Assembly: GCF_000020525.1 (NCBI RefSeq)
Contig: NC_011026.1
Location: forward strand, 1,532,001-1,596,000
Source: Chloroherpeton thalassium ATCC 35110
GTDB taxonomy: Bacteria > Bacteroidota > Chlorobiia > Chlorobiales > Chloroherpetonaceae
Length of the DNA stretch: 64,000 nucleotides
Reading direction: 5' to 3'
Position 1 is the first letter of the stretch, and each line of letters opens with the position of its first letter. The position numbers were made by a program, and so were the translations under genes. The notes beneath the pieces are model-generated. The model saw only the letters and a list, made by a program, of their open reading frames with translations. It did no database searches and was not told where the DNA came from. Below, in pieces: positions 1-8,450 of this stretch.

Positions 1-1
1 C

Positions 2-103
2 GAGTTCAAATATCGAATGGCGAACTTAGTGAATAAACTTCCAGATGAAATCGATATCAGTCTGATGCAATTTTGGGTTCACTTTTTATTCCCGATGTTA
101 TAA
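2..103 (+). CDS. Possible C-terminal end of a gene cut by the window edge
   Basis: The frame starting at base 2 stays open for 33 codons and ends at a TAA at 101-103; the other two forward frames close within the first 40 bases. The encoded tail is hydrophobic and aromatic near its end (residues WVHFLFPML). A hairpin follows ten bases later. The piece is too short to name a family, and chance openness is not excluded. Confidence 0.3.
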   Translation, partial: EFKYRMANLVNKLPDEIDISLMQFWVHFLFPML

Positions 104-112
104 GTTTTGAAC

Positions 113-157
113 AGTCCTTCTGGCGTAAAGTCGCGCCAGGCTTTCACCTGAAGGACT
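113..157 (+). other. Compact branched hairpin between the edge gene and the EamA gene
   Basis: An outer stem AGTCCTTC (113-120) pairs perfectly with GAAGGACT (150-157). Inside it TGGCG (121-125) pairs with CGCCA (134-138), and a short AGG/CCT arm remains at 138-149, giving a three-way junction. It is followed by TTTCATTTC rather than a clean U-run. It may be the terminator of the truncated upstream gene or a leader element of the EamA gene; I recognise no known riboswitch consensus. Confidence 0.35.
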
Positions 158-238
158 TTCATTTCACTGTTTTCTAAAGGTTTTCATCGATTTCACCCCC
201 GCCATCACGCGAATCAAACGAGTTTCCTGGCATCGCAT

Positions 239-664
239 ATGAAAGACACGCACTTTTATCTATCGCTTTTCATTGTTTTCTTTATCATTGGTTCGTTGCC
301 TGTGCTTGAAAAAGTGACTTTGGGACGGCTGTCGCCGCCGCAATTGGCGTTTTTGCGAGGTTTATCTCAAACGTTTTTTTATGGCGTGCTGCTTTATGCG
401 AGTGGTGGGCTTTTTGAGCTAAAAACGGCACCCGCCAAATTTGTCATTTTTGGACTTTTGCAAGGCGTGGCAACTGCCGTGATGCTTTATTTTTACTTTT
501 CGGCAATGCAGCATGGAGAAGCATCTACGGTAAAAACACTTACCTCAGCTTCCCCAATGCTGACCTATCTTTTAGCCATTTTTTTTCTGAAAGAACCGTT
601 TTCGCTCGAGCGCAGCATCGGGATTTTGCTCGTTATCGCGGGAATTTATCTTCTGATGAGATAA
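239..664 (+). CDS. Half-size EamA/DMT-superfamily membrane protein
   Basis: The 141-residue protein is almost entirely hydrophobic, with about five membrane segments (roughly 6-22, 38-56, 66-90, 97-115, 121-140). The stretch GEASTVKTLTSASPMLTYLLA followed by a final helix ending in an LxxAGIYLL pattern is typical of one EamA repeat. Most EamA transporters carry two such repeats (about 290 residues); this one has a single repeat, so it should act as a dimer, as small DMT proteins do. The substrate cannot be predicted. It starts at ATG 239 without a clear Shine-Dalgarno site. The next gene converges on it with 9 bases between stop codons. Confidence 0.75.
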   Translation: MKDTHFYLSLFIVFFIIGSLPVLEKVTLGRLSPPQLAFLRGLSQTFFYGVLLYASGGLFELKTAPAKFVIFGLLQGVATAVMLYFYFSAMQHGEASTVKTLTSASPMLTYLLAIFFLKEPFSLERSIGILLVIAGIYLLMR

Positions 665-673
665 AGGCCTGAA

Positions 674-1108
674 TTAATGCTTGTGATCTTTATTGCAGGA
701 GCATTTTGGCGGTTCTAAATCATCGTCGTCTTCGTCTATTTGTTCGGCTGCTCCAGCAAAAATCGTGTAAATTTGCTCTTCCGTAAAGCCTTGTTTCTCC
801 AAAAATGACATAAATCGAAACATCCCTAAATCCGCGAGCATGGCTTTCGGCTTCTCTTCGTCCGAGATTTCATAAGCTTTGCAGTTGCTATTCGAAGCGG
901 CGATCCATTTTGAAATAAACGCAGCAGCTTCGCCTTTTTCAGTGAAATATTCCGTGATGATGCGCACCGCATCGTCGTAAGTTGGGTTCGGATTTTCCGT
1001 AAAGATTTTTTCCATGTCTCTGGAAATCTTGCCAAATTCGGTCATGCCGGGGCCGTCGAGTGTCTCTTCAAGCAATTCGATCGCTTTGTCACTTAAATTC
1101 GTGTTCAT
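674..1108 (-). CDS. Conserved hypothetical protein with Cys/His tail
   Basis: The protein has 144 residues if begun at the ATG at 1108; a TTG two codons upstream is also in frame. It is acidic and predicted helical, with no signal peptide or membrane segment. The C-terminus carries a run of Asp/Glu (EDDDDLEPP) and then CSCNKDHKH, a plausible metal-binding tail. I do not recognise the family. It is transcribed divergently from the EEP-family hydrolase, and the two share the 88-base interval 1109-1196. Confidence 0.7.
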   Translation of the reverse strand: MNTNLSDKAIELLEETLDGPGMTEFGKISRDMEKIFTENPNPTYDDAVRIITEYFTEKGEAAAFISKWIAASNSNCKAYEISDEEKPKAMLADLGMFRFMSFLEKQGFTEEQIYTIFAGAAEQIDEDDDDLEPPKCSCNKDHKH

Positions 1109-1196
1109 CAGCAAAATCAGATTTATTAGTGAAAGTAAAATAGGTACTTTTACAACCGATTCCGGTAAGATACACCTTTAACTCATTTTTACTATC

Positions 1197-2231
1197 ATGT
1201 CAATAAAACCCTTTTTCTTGCTACTACTTGGTTGGATTTTCTTTTGTCAAAGCCCATTATTTTCTCAAAATAAGCCCGATTCGCTCCTCCTGGCTTGGTG
1301 GAATGTTGAGAATCTTTTCGACACAACCGACGATCCGCAAACCAAAGATGAGGAGTTTACGCCCAACGGAAAAAAACAATGGACAGAAGTTCGACTTGCG
1401 CAGAAAATGAAAAATTTGGCACAAGTGATTCTCGATATGAAAACTGCGCCAATCGCGTCCGGCAAAATGCCTGACATAATTGGTTTTTGTGAGGTTGAAC
1501 ATCAGGCGCTGTTGGATACGCTTTTCTGTGATTATATAAAATCAAGAAATTATGCGTTTATATACAAAGAGACGGAAGATTTTCGCGGCATCGATATTGG
1601 ATTTGCTTATGATAAAAATCGGTTGCAAGTGAAAAGCTTTAAAGCGCATCCGGTTGTTATCAACGAGGAGCATTCACGAGATATTCTGGAAGTTGAATTC
1701 GAGGTTCAAGGAAAAACGCTGGTTGTGTTTGGAAATCATTGGCCATCGCGTTCCGGCGGAAAAAAGCGTTCTGAGCCGAAACGCGCAAAAGCCGCTGCAA
1801 TTTTGCGCGCTGCAATAGATGCGCGCTTGGCTAAAAATCCCTCCGCCGACATTGTGCTGCTTGGCGATTTCAACGACGAGCCGAAAAGTCCGTCCATCAA
1901 AAAGTCGCTCAAGGCAAATGGTTCGTTTGAAGAAGTCAAGCAGGCCAGCGACGGCAGGCTCTACGATTGCTGGAAAGGCAGTGATGCTCCCGGATCATAC
2001 ATTTACAAAAATGAATGGAACAAGCTCGATCATGCCATTGTTTCGAAAGGGTTACTGGACGAGCAAGATTTTTATATTACCAAAAGCTCGTTCGTGTGTT
2101 TCCGCCCCGGCTATTTAGTAAAATCTTCAAAAGGAAACGCTTATATCGCAAGGACTTATAAAGGAAAAAACTATGATCCCGATGGCTATTCAGATCATTT
2201 GCCGTTGCTTTTATTGCTTTATGTGAAGTAA
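1197..2231 (+). CDS. Exported endonuclease/exonuclease/phosphatase-family protein
   Basis: The 344-residue protein begins with a signal peptide (about residues 1-23, FFLLLLGWIFFCQS...FSQ), so it should be exported. The mature part shows the EEP fold landmarks in order: WWNVENLFD (metal-binding Asn/Glu strand), GFCEVE, GNHWPSRSGG, LLGDFND and the terminal SDHLPLLL with the catalytic Asp-His. This fold hydrolyses phosphodiesters or phosphomonoesters. Proteins of this architecture are common in Bacteroidota as secreted nuclease-like enzymes; the substrate (DNA, RNA, lipid or inositol phosphate) cannot be told. A strong hairpin 5 bases after the stop suggests a monocistronic unit. Confidence 0.88.
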   Translation: MSIKPFFLLLLGWIFFCQSPLFSQNKPDSLLLAWWNVENLFDTTDDPQTKDEEFTPNGKKQWTEVRLAQKMKNLAQVILDMKTAPIASGKMPDIIGFCEVEHQALLDTLFCDYIKSRNYAFIYKETEDFRGIDIGFAYDKNRLQVKSFKAHPVVINEEHSRDILEVEFEVQGKTLVVFGNHWPSRSGGKKRSEPKRAKAAAILRAAIDARLAKNPSADIVLLGDFNDEPKSPSIKKSLKANGSFEEVKQASDGRLYDCWKGSDAPGSYIYKNEWNKLDHAIVSKGLLDEQDFYITKSSFVCFRPGYLVKSSKGNAYIARTYKGKNYDPDGYSDHLPLLLLLYVK

Positions 2232-2235
2232 ATCC

Positions 2236-2275
2236 TTGATAGGATAGACTGCGTTCGTGCAGTTTATCCTATCAA
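2236..2275 (+). terminator. 17-bp hairpin after the EEP hydrolase gene
   Basis: TTGATAGGATA (2236-2246) pairs with TATCCTATCAA (2265-2275), and after a G-U pair ACTGC pairs with GCAGT around a six-base loop. It begins 4 bases after the stop codon. The downstream tract is ATTTGG rather than a long U-run, so termination strength is uncertain. Confidence 0.6.
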
Positions 2276-2391
2276 ATTTGGATGGATTAATTTTCGCAGC
2301 GGCGAATTTTTCGCTTTTTAACTCTGAAGAATCCTTTATATGTTTACCATATTTAATGGCCTAAAGTCAAAAACGCCGAAAGGAGTTTGCA

Positions 2392-4998
2392 ATGCCAAGC
2401 AAAACAAACACGCAAGACCCCTGCCTATCGTCACCATCTGAACCCGCTCGTCCGATCGCAGCGGCATTAGAGGAAAAGGATTTTAGCCAATCATGGCAAG
2501 ATCATCTTCGCTATTCCTTAGCAAAAGACGAGTTTTCCGCCACTCGAATAGATTGGTATGTCAGTTTGGCGCTTGCGATTCGTGATCGATTGGTTAATCG
2601 CTGGATTCGCACACAGCAAACGTATTATGAAAAAGATGCGAAACGCATTTATTACCTTTCAATGGAATTTTTGATAGGTCGCTCGCTTGGGAATGCGCTG
2701 ATTAACCTCGGCCTCAGCGACGCCGCGCAAAATGCTTACGCAGAAATCACCAAAGTTTTAAAAAAGACAAAGCACGCCAAAGCACTTGAAGAATTTGGAA
2801 AAGCGTTAGAAGATATCGAAGAAAAAGAGCCAAACGCAGCGTTAGGGAACGGCGGGCTTGGCCGGCTTGCCGCTTGCTTTTTGGACTCCATGGCCACGCT
2901 CGAATTGCCGGCATATGGCTACGGCATTCGCTACGATTTCGGCATTTTCTTCCAAAAAATTCAAGGTGGCTATCAAGTTGAAACGCCTGATAACTGGCTC
3001 CGCTATGGCAATCCTTGGGAGCTGGCTCGCCCGGAAGGCATTTATCGCGTGCAATTTTACGGGCATGTCCATCAATATCACGACGATAAAGGTATTTTAA
3101 AAACCGATTGGGTTGAGACGGAGCAGGTCATGGCAATGGCCTATGATACACCTGTGCCTGGTTATCAGAATAACACGGTCAACAACATTCGCCTTTGGGC
3201 TGCCAAAGCCACTCGCGAATTTGAATTTGGCTATTTCAACGATGGCGATTACGAAAAAGCCGTTTCCAACAAAGTCCACACGGAAATTATTTCGAAAGTA
3301 CTTTATCCGAACGATTCTATGTCGCAAGGCAAAGAACTTCGGTTGAAGCAGGAGCATTTCTTTGTGTCGGCGTCGTTGCAAGACATTGTCGGGCGCTATA
3401 AAAAGACACACGACATAAACTTTGATTGTTTCCCAGATAAAGTTGCCATCCAGCTCAACGATACGCATCCTGCCATCGCGGTGGCGGAGCTGATGCGCAT
3501 TCTGCTCGATCATGAAGGGCTTTCTTGGGATAAAGCTTGGAGCATTACCGTCAATACGTTTGCTTACACAAATCACACGGTTTTGCCGGAAGCGCTTGAA
3601 AAATGGTCGGTGGATTTGATGGGGAGCGTTTTGCCGCGCCACTTGCAAATTATTTATGAGATCAATCATCGATTTTTGCAATTGATTCGCCAAGTTTTTC
3701 CTGGCGATGAGCAGCGCGTCATGCGCATGTCGCTTATTGAGGAGGGCTCGCCGAAAAATGTCCGAATGGCCTTTTTGGCGATTGTCGGTAGCCACTCGGT
3801 GAATGGTGTTTCGGAATTGCACACGGAAATCATCAAATCAACACCGTCGCTATTTAAAGATTTTTATGAACTTTGGCCGGAAAAATTCAATGCAAAAACC
3901 AATGGCATTACACAGCGCCGCTGGCTCTTGCTTTGCAATCCAAGCCTTTCAAAAATCATTTCAGATAAAATTGGCAGCGAGTGGGTCACCGATTTATATA
4001 AATTGAGAAAGCTTGCCAAATTTGCCGACGACAAAGATTTTCAAAAGCTTTGGCAAAAAGCAAAGCGCGAAAGCAAACAGCGGCTTGCCGATTACATTGC
4101 CAAAAACAACAACCTGAAAGTTAACGTGAATTCCATGTTTGATTTTCAGGTCAAGCGAATTCACGAATACAAGCGCCAGCTTTTGAATGTGCTCCATGTG
4201 ATTTGGCGATACAACCAAATTAAGACGAATCCGAGCGCGAATTTTGCCCCGCGAACCGTGATTTTTGCCGGAAAAGCTGCTCCGGGCTATTTCATCGCCA
4301 AGCTTCTCATCAAACTTATCAACAATGTGGCCGATGTGATTAATCACGATGAACAGATCGGCGATAAGCTCAAAGTGGTGTTCTTGGAAAATTATTCCGT
4401 GTCGCTCGCGGAAATCATTATGCCAGCGTCCGACCTTTCGGAGCAGATTTCAACGGCTGGAACGGAAGCTTCGGGCACGGGCAACATGAAATTTGCGCTA
4501 AACGGAGCACTTACCATCGGCACGCTGGATGGCGCAAATATTGAAATCATGGAGGAAGTTTCTGCCGAAAATATGTTTTTGTTCGGGCTAAACGCGGAGC
4601 AGGTTCTTGAGTTGAAAAATAGCGGCTATTCTCCGAGAAAATATTATGAAGAAGATGCCGCGTTGAAGCATGTGATTGATATGATTCAGAACGGCTATTT
4701 TTGCTCGCCCGCCGAGCCTGGACTTTTCCAACCGATTATAAATAATTTGCTCGGTGAAGATAAGTTCCTGCTGCTGGCCGATTTCCGTGACTACTTGCGC
4801 GCGCAGCTGGAAGTGGATGAAACTTACAAGAATAAAGAGGCCTGGACGAAGAAATCGATTTTGAACGTGGCCAACATGGGGCGCTTTTCCAGCGACCGCA
4901 CCATTCAAGAGTATGCGGAAGAAATCTGGTCAGCCAAACCGGTCAGCATCACCTTTAACGGGCGTTCAAAAAAATCAAAACCAAAGAAAAATGGTTAA
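2392..4998 (+). CDS. glgP: Glycogen/alpha-glucan phosphorylase
   Basis: The 868-residue protein matches GT35 phosphorylases over its full length. It removes glucose-1-phosphate from the non-reducing ends of glycogen using pyridoxal phosphate. Clear landmarks are the N-terminal YYLSMEFLIGRSLGNAL, NGGLGRLAACFLDSMATL, the middle VFPGD and NGITQRRWL blocks, and the PLP/phosphate site EASGTGNMKFALNGALTIGT with its lysine. The last dozen residues are a Lys/Ser-rich extension (RSKKSKPKKNG). AAAGGAG lies 8 bases before the ATG. Its last 8 bases overlap the start of the following small gene, so the two are probably co-translated. No other glycogen gene is in the window. Confidence 0.96.
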   Translation: MPSKTNTQDPCLSSPSEPARPIAAALEEKDFSQSWQDHLRYSLAKDEFSATRIDWYVSLALAIRDRLVNRWIRTQQTYYEKDAKRIYYLSMEFLIGRSLGNALINLGLSDAAQNAYAEITKVLKKTKHAKALEEFGKALEDIEEKEPNAALGNGGLGRLAACFLDSMATLELPAYGYGIRYDFGIFFQKIQGGYQVETPDNWLRYGNPWELARPEGIYRVQFYGHVHQYHDDKGILKTDWVETEQVMAMAYDTPVPGYQNNTVNNIRLWAAKATREFEFGYFNDGDYEKAVSNKVHTEIISKVLYPNDSMSQGKELRLKQEHFFVSASLQDIVGRYKKTHDINFDCFPDKVAIQLNDTHPAIAVAELMRILLDHEGLSWDKAWSITVNTFAYTNHTVLPEALEKWSVDLMGSVLPRHLQIIYEINHRFLQLIRQVFPGDEQRVMRMSLIEEGSPKNVRMAFLAIVGSHSVNGVSELHTEIIKSTPSLFKDFYELWPEKFNAKTNGITQRRWLLLCNPSLSKIISDKIGSEWVTDLYKLRKLAKFADDKDFQKLWQKAKRESKQRLADYIAKNNNLKVNVNSMFDFQVKRIHEYKRQLLNVLHVIWRYNQIKTNPSANFAPRTVIFAGKAAPGYFIAKLLIKLINNVADVINHDEQIGDKLKVVFLENYSVSLAEIIMPASDLSEQISTAGTEASGTGNMKFALNGALTIGTLDGANIEIMEEVSAENMFLFGLNAEQVLELKNSGYSPRKYYEEDAALKHVIDMIQNGYFCSPAEPGLFQPIINNLLGEDKFLLLADFRDYLRAQLEVDETYKNKEAWTKKSILNVANMGRFSSDRTIQEYAEEIWSAKPVSITFNGRSKKSKPKKNG

Positions 4999-5293
4999 AC
5001 ATCTTGTTTTTTGGCGACTTCACGAAACGGCTGAGGGAAAATCGAAGGACGAAAATGCGCAGAAAATCAAGGTCTTAATTGAAAGCTTGAAAAGCGTGAT
5101 TCCTGAAATTCGTAGCGTTGAAGTCGGATTGAATTTTACGGAAAGCGCCGCGGCATTTGATGTCGCGCTTTATTCGGAGTTTGAGACAAAGGACGCGCTG
5201 AATGTCTATCAGCAGCACCCGGAGCATGTGAAGGTGGCAGGCTTTATCAAAAACGTGACTATTGAGCGCTGCGTCGTAGATTATGAAATTTGA
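4991..5293 (+). CDS. Dabb-family (stress-responsive alpha/beta barrel) protein
   Basis: The 100-residue protein starts MVKHLVFWRL, the usual opening of Dabb ferredoxin-like barrel proteins, and continues with VEVGLNFTES, FDVALYSEF and YQQHPEHVKV, all family landmarks. The start is ATG 4991 inside the end of glgP (ATGGTTAA overlap); the frame is open further upstream, but that part is glgP sequence read out of frame. Dabb proteins form dimers; some are enzymes of polyketide or terpene chemistry and many are uncharacterised. No specific substrate can be proposed. The overlap with glgP suggests co-expression only. Confidence 0.85.
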   Translation: MVKHLVFWRLHETAEGKSKDENAQKIKVLIESLKSVIPEIRSVEVGLNFTESAAAFDVALYSEFETKDALNVYQQHPEHVKVAGFIKNVTIERCVVDYEI

Positions 5294-5649
5294 ATCGGCA
5301 AATGACATAAACTTCCGGTCATTTCTGCAAAAGCCACCATCAATTTCGGCTGGAGAATGATTCAGAAAACCTTCGCACAACTATCTACAAAGCAGAAGGG
5401 GGGACTTTGAAAGTTCCCCCTCCTTTCCCACCTCAAAGAGAGAAACTCGGAGCAAAAAGGGAGCTTTTTTCACCTTAAAGGTAGAAAAAGCCGCCACAAA
5501 GGTTCGTCGCCGGGCTTTCGAGAGAAAAAGGGCAACCTCCGAAGCCGGGACAACCGCCCGAAAGGTGCGAATTTCTTTCTCTGAACGAGAAAACAGGGGG
5601 AAAAGAGGATTTTCGATTTTAAAAAGCCTCAGAAACCAAAACCGAAGCC
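5294..5649. other. Gene-free interval with several hairpins
   Basis: No credible ORF is present. AAATGAC (5300-5306) pairs with GTCATTT (5318-5324), starting 7 bases after the Dabb stop and possibly ending that transcript. GGGGGG/CCCCC with an inner ACTT/AAGT (5398-5420) forms a second hairpin. The rest is purine-rich (many AAAGGG and GAGAAA tracts) without a recognisable element. The interval separates the convergent Dabb and TIR-STAND genes. Confidence 0.5.
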
Positions 5650-8106
5650 CTATTTCATTTGTTTCAACAGAATGCTGAGATTATTTTGCACCGTTATTGT
5701 ATCTGGATGCTCGTTCCCCAATGTTTTCTCTAAAATTTCCACAGCACGGCGATAAAGCGGCTCGGCTTCGCCATACTTTCCTTGTATTCTCAGTAATTCA
5801 GCCAGATTGTTCAGGCTCGTTGCCACATCGGGATGTTCCTCTCCCAACTGTTTTTCCCGAATTTCAAGAGCACGACGATAAAGCGGCTCGGCTTCGGCAT
5901 ATTTTCCCTGATCATCCAGTAGCGCCCCCAGATTGTTCAGGCTCATTGCCACATCGGGATGTTCCTCTCCCAACTGTTTTTCCCGAATTTCAAGAGCACG
6001 ACGAATAAGCGGCTCGGCTTCAGCATACTTTCCCTGTGCTTGCAGTAGCAATCCCAGATTGTTCAGGCTCGTTGCCACTAAGGGATGTTCCTCTCCCAAC
6101 TGTTTTTCCCAAATTTCAAGAGCACGACGATAAAGCGGCTCGGCTTCGGCATACTTTCCCTGTGCTTGCAATAATCCCGCCAGATTGTTCAGGCTCATTG
6201 CCACATGGGGATGTTCCTCTCCCAACTGTTTTTCATGAATTTCAAGCGAACGACGATAAAGCGGCTCGGCTTCGGCATTCTTTCCCTGTGCTTGCAGTAG
6301 CAATCCCAGATTGTTCAGGCTCGTTGCCACTAAGGGATGTTCCTCTCCCAACTGTTTTTCCCGAATTTCAAGAGCACGACGCAAAAGCGGCTCGGCTTCG
6401 GCGTATGCCGCACGACCAAAATGATACAAACCCATGCTGTTTAACAGGATTGCCGTTTCATGCCATGCCTCATTGTCATTTGAAATATTTGCCGTGATAC
6501 TTTCGGCATGGGGCAAAAGTCGGGCACAGTCCGGCCAGCAAGTGGGATTATTGTATCCTTCGTCCGGGAATAAGTCGCTTAAGGCATTTATCAATGCGTT
6601 TTCGTACCGACGGCGTTCGGCTTCGGTTATTTGGTCGCGAATGACAGCTTGCACGAGGCGGTGCATGTTCATTTGTTCCGATTCAACGCTAAAAAGCGAA
6701 TAGGCGCAAATTTTTCCGACGGCATCGTCAAAATCAAATTCATCTACGGCTTCCGGTTTTCCTTCATCGCCCTTCAAATAGGCCAAAGCGTTTTGCAAAA
6801 GGTCGGTTGGAATGGCGTTGGGCGCTAAAAGGGCGCAGAGGGAGAGCATCTCTTTTGCAAGCGGGACATTTTGAATTTCGCCGAAGGCAAGTTCCCATGT
6901 GGTGGCAACGGTGTCGGGATAATCGTTTGGGCATTTTTCCCTTTGCCAAAGCTCTCGGCGGCGAGAATTAAACAGCGCAAGATAGTCGGCAAAAGTTTTT
7001 TTTCGCGTATCGATATAGGCCGCCGCCTGCTCCAAAGCCAGCGGCAAATCGCCGAGCGCTTCGGCGATTTCATCCGCGCCTTTTTCGTCCTTTTGTCCCG
7101 TGCGTTTTAGCAAAAAGTCAACAGATTCTTCCCGGCTCCAAACCTTAAGTTCCAATGACGCGCAAATCGGTTTCCAATTTTGATTTCTGGAGGTAATCAG
7201 CACATGCCCGCCGTGAGCTTGCGGAAGATATTTGCGAATGCTTCCCGCATCTTCGGCGTTGTCAAACACAAGCAACCAACCGGTATTTTTATTCAGCCAT
7301 TTCAGCACGGCCTTCAGTACAATCTCTTCCCCCGTTTCGTCTTCCTTAAGCAAATCAAGCGCCATCGCCAGCGAGGAAAAGTCAGCAAAAAGGGTTGAGG
7401 TTGTATCCGCACGCAGCCACCAAATCAGGTCGTAAGAAGCGGCGTGGCGGTGCGCATATTCCAAGGCCAACTGCGTTTTGCCGATGCCGCCAAGTCCGTA
7501 AAGCGCCTGCTGCGTAACGGCGGTGCTTCCGCCGCGTTTCAAAGACTTGCGAAGTTCCTGCAAAATTATGTCGCGCCCGGTAAAGTTCGGGTTGGGATGA
7601 GAAAGATTGCACACATCGGGAAGCGTGCCTGGAAAGCGAGGTTTCGGGCGATTCGTCAGAGGTTCTTTTTCATAACTCGGTTTTTCCTTCGGCTTTGCTC
7701 GTTCCCTTTTAATTCCCTTGAGCAATGCGCTTTGAGCCTCATCTTCATTTAAGCCGACAAAGGAGATATAATTCAGTCGGGACAGAATCCCGTCAATTTC
7801 GTGCTCACGCACAATAATTGGGATAAGTAAGCCTACTTCTCCTTCAGGGTCTTTTTTCACGGCGGTCTCCCACTCCGAAACGGTATAGCGGGAGTTAAAA
7901 TAATCCGGTGAAATAACGGCAATCGTTCGTTCGGATTGTATTGTCGCCGTATTGATGTTTCCGATGATACTTCGCCCTGCCGTATTGAAGTCCCATGGTT
8001 GGAAAATGACACCAAAATGGGCTTCTTCCAATACGTAAGCAATCCAACTTGCTATTTGCTCGTCGGCACCGGTATAGCTAATAAAAAAATCCTTTTTTCC
8101 TGCCAT
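5650..8106 (-). CDS. TIR - STAND NTPase - TPR protein (NLR-like)
   Basis: The 818-residue protein has three parts. Residues 1-135 are a TIR domain (KDFFISYTGAD, then PWDF, ERTIAVISPDY and SEWE, where E78 or E80 is the candidate NADase glutamate). Residues about 165-500 are a STAND/NB-ARC ATPase: P-loop GLGGIGKT near 203, Walker B LLVFDNAED near 278, ITSRN sensor near 305, GDLPLALEQAA (GLPL-like) and MHRLVQ (MHD-like) near 482. Residues about 550-818 are six 42-residue kinesin-light-chain-type TPRs plus a partial one. Known bacterial TIR-STAND proteins sense an invader through the C-terminal repeats and then degrade NAD+. The gene stands alone. An abortive-infection defence role is inference; a signalling role is possible. 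Confidence 0.9.
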   Translation of the reverse strand: MAGKKDFFISYTGADEQIASWIAYVLEEAHFGVIFQPWDFNTAGRSIIGNINTATIQSERTIAVISPDYFNSRYTVSEWETAVKKDPEGEVGLLIPIIVREHEIDGILSRLNYISFVGLNEDEAQSALLKGIKRERAKPKEKPSYEKEPLTNRPKPRFPGTLPDVCNLSHPNPNFTGRDIILQELRKSLKRGGSTAVTQQALYGLGGIGKTQLALEYAHRHAASYDLIWWLRADTTSTLFADFSSLAMALDLLKEDETGEEIVLKAVLKWLNKNTGWLLVFDNAEDAGSIRKYLPQAHGGHVLITSRNQNWKPICASLELKVWSREESVDFLLKRTGQKDEKGADEIAEALGDLPLALEQAAAYIDTRKKTFADYLALFNSRRRELWQREKCPNDYPDTVATTWELAFGEIQNVPLAKEMLSLCALLAPNAIPTDLLQNALAYLKGDEGKPEAVDEFDFDDAVGKICAYSLFSVESEQMNMHRLVQAVIRDQITEAERRRYENALINALSDLFPDEGYNNPTCWPDCARLLPHAESITANISNDNEAWHETAILLNSMGLYHFGRAAYAEAEPLLRRALEIREKQLGEEHPLVATSLNNLGLLLQAQGKNAEAEPLYRRSLEIHEKQLGEEHPHVAMSLNNLAGLLQAQGKYAEAEPLYRRALEIWEKQLGEEHPLVATSLNNLGLLLQAQGKYAEAEPLIRRALEIREKQLGEEHPDVAMSLNNLGALLDDQGKYAEAEPLYRRALEIREKQLGEEHPDVATSLNNLAELLRIQGKYGEAEPLYRRAVEILEKTLGNEHPDTITVQNNLSILLKQMK
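5704..6459 (-). repeat. Tandem 126-bp TPR-coding repeats
   Basis: Six 126-bp units encode 42-residue TPRs of the form LNNLxxLLxxQGKYAEAEPLYRRALEI-EKQLGEEHP split over the unit. Units at 5830-6333 are nearly identical in DNA as well as protein; the outermost units have diverged more. This points to recent unequal exchange or gene conversion within the sensor region. Confidence 0.9.
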
Positions 8107-8264
8107 GAAAGGAATGGGATTAGGGTTGAAAAAAGCGTTTTGAAAAAGATAACGTGATTGTGGGGGAGTTCAAATTGAAAGCTGCCTCTGGTGAGGTGGC
8201 GCGATGTTGCTCGTCGCCCGGTGGATGCTTCGCCAAGAGGCTCAGAAGGACATACGCTCTTGCT

Positions 8265-8330
8265 TGCCATACTGAACGCAATGAAGCCTCCACTTGGCCT
8301 GTGGATTGCCACGCTTCGCTCGCAATGACA
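8265..8330 (+). repeat. Copy of interspersed ~70-nt palindromic repeat (diverged)
   Basis: It starts GCCATACTGAACGCAATGAAG and ends GCTTCGCTCGCAATGACA, aligning with the copies at 8343, 37992 and 38074 but with several changes. It lies in the gene-free interval 8107-8450 between the TIR-STAND gene and the exporter operon, which holds no ORF. A further degraded fragment (GGATGCTTCGCCAAGAGGCTCAG) precedes it near 8222. Confidence 0.65.
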
Positions 8331-8342
8331 TACTCATTCCCC

Positions 8343-8414
8343 TGTCATGCTGAACGCAGTGAAGCATCCACTCGATTTCCTTATGGATTCTTGGTTAAGA
8401 AGCTCAGAATGGCA
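8343..8414 (+). repeat. Copy of interspersed ~70-nt palindromic repeat
   Basis: It begins TGTCATGCTGAACGCAGTG and ends AAGCTCAGAATGGCA; the ends are imperfect inverted repeats. GAAGCATCCACTCG and GGATTCTTGG in the middle match the other family members. Confidence 0.75.
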
Positions 8415-8450
8415 GTGCATATGTCATGTAGAAGGTAATGAAGCACTGCC
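8411..8450 (-). terminator. Hairpin abutting the stop of the last exporter gene
   Basis: GGCAGTGC (8411-8418) pairs perfectly with GCACTGCC (8443-8450), directly after the TAA of the leftward permease gene. The loop is long (24 bases) and no U-run follows on the minus strand, so it may stabilise mRNA rather than terminate. Confidence 0.4.

Noticed and set aside
3097-3822. 241-codon leftward ORF
   Set aside because: It is antisense inside glgP, whose protein is conserved throughout.
5697-6497. Rightward ORFs with repeated SGSLPHRDVPLPTVFPEF-like text
   Set aside because: They are the antisense reading of the TPR repeats and have no ribosome sites or independent family character.
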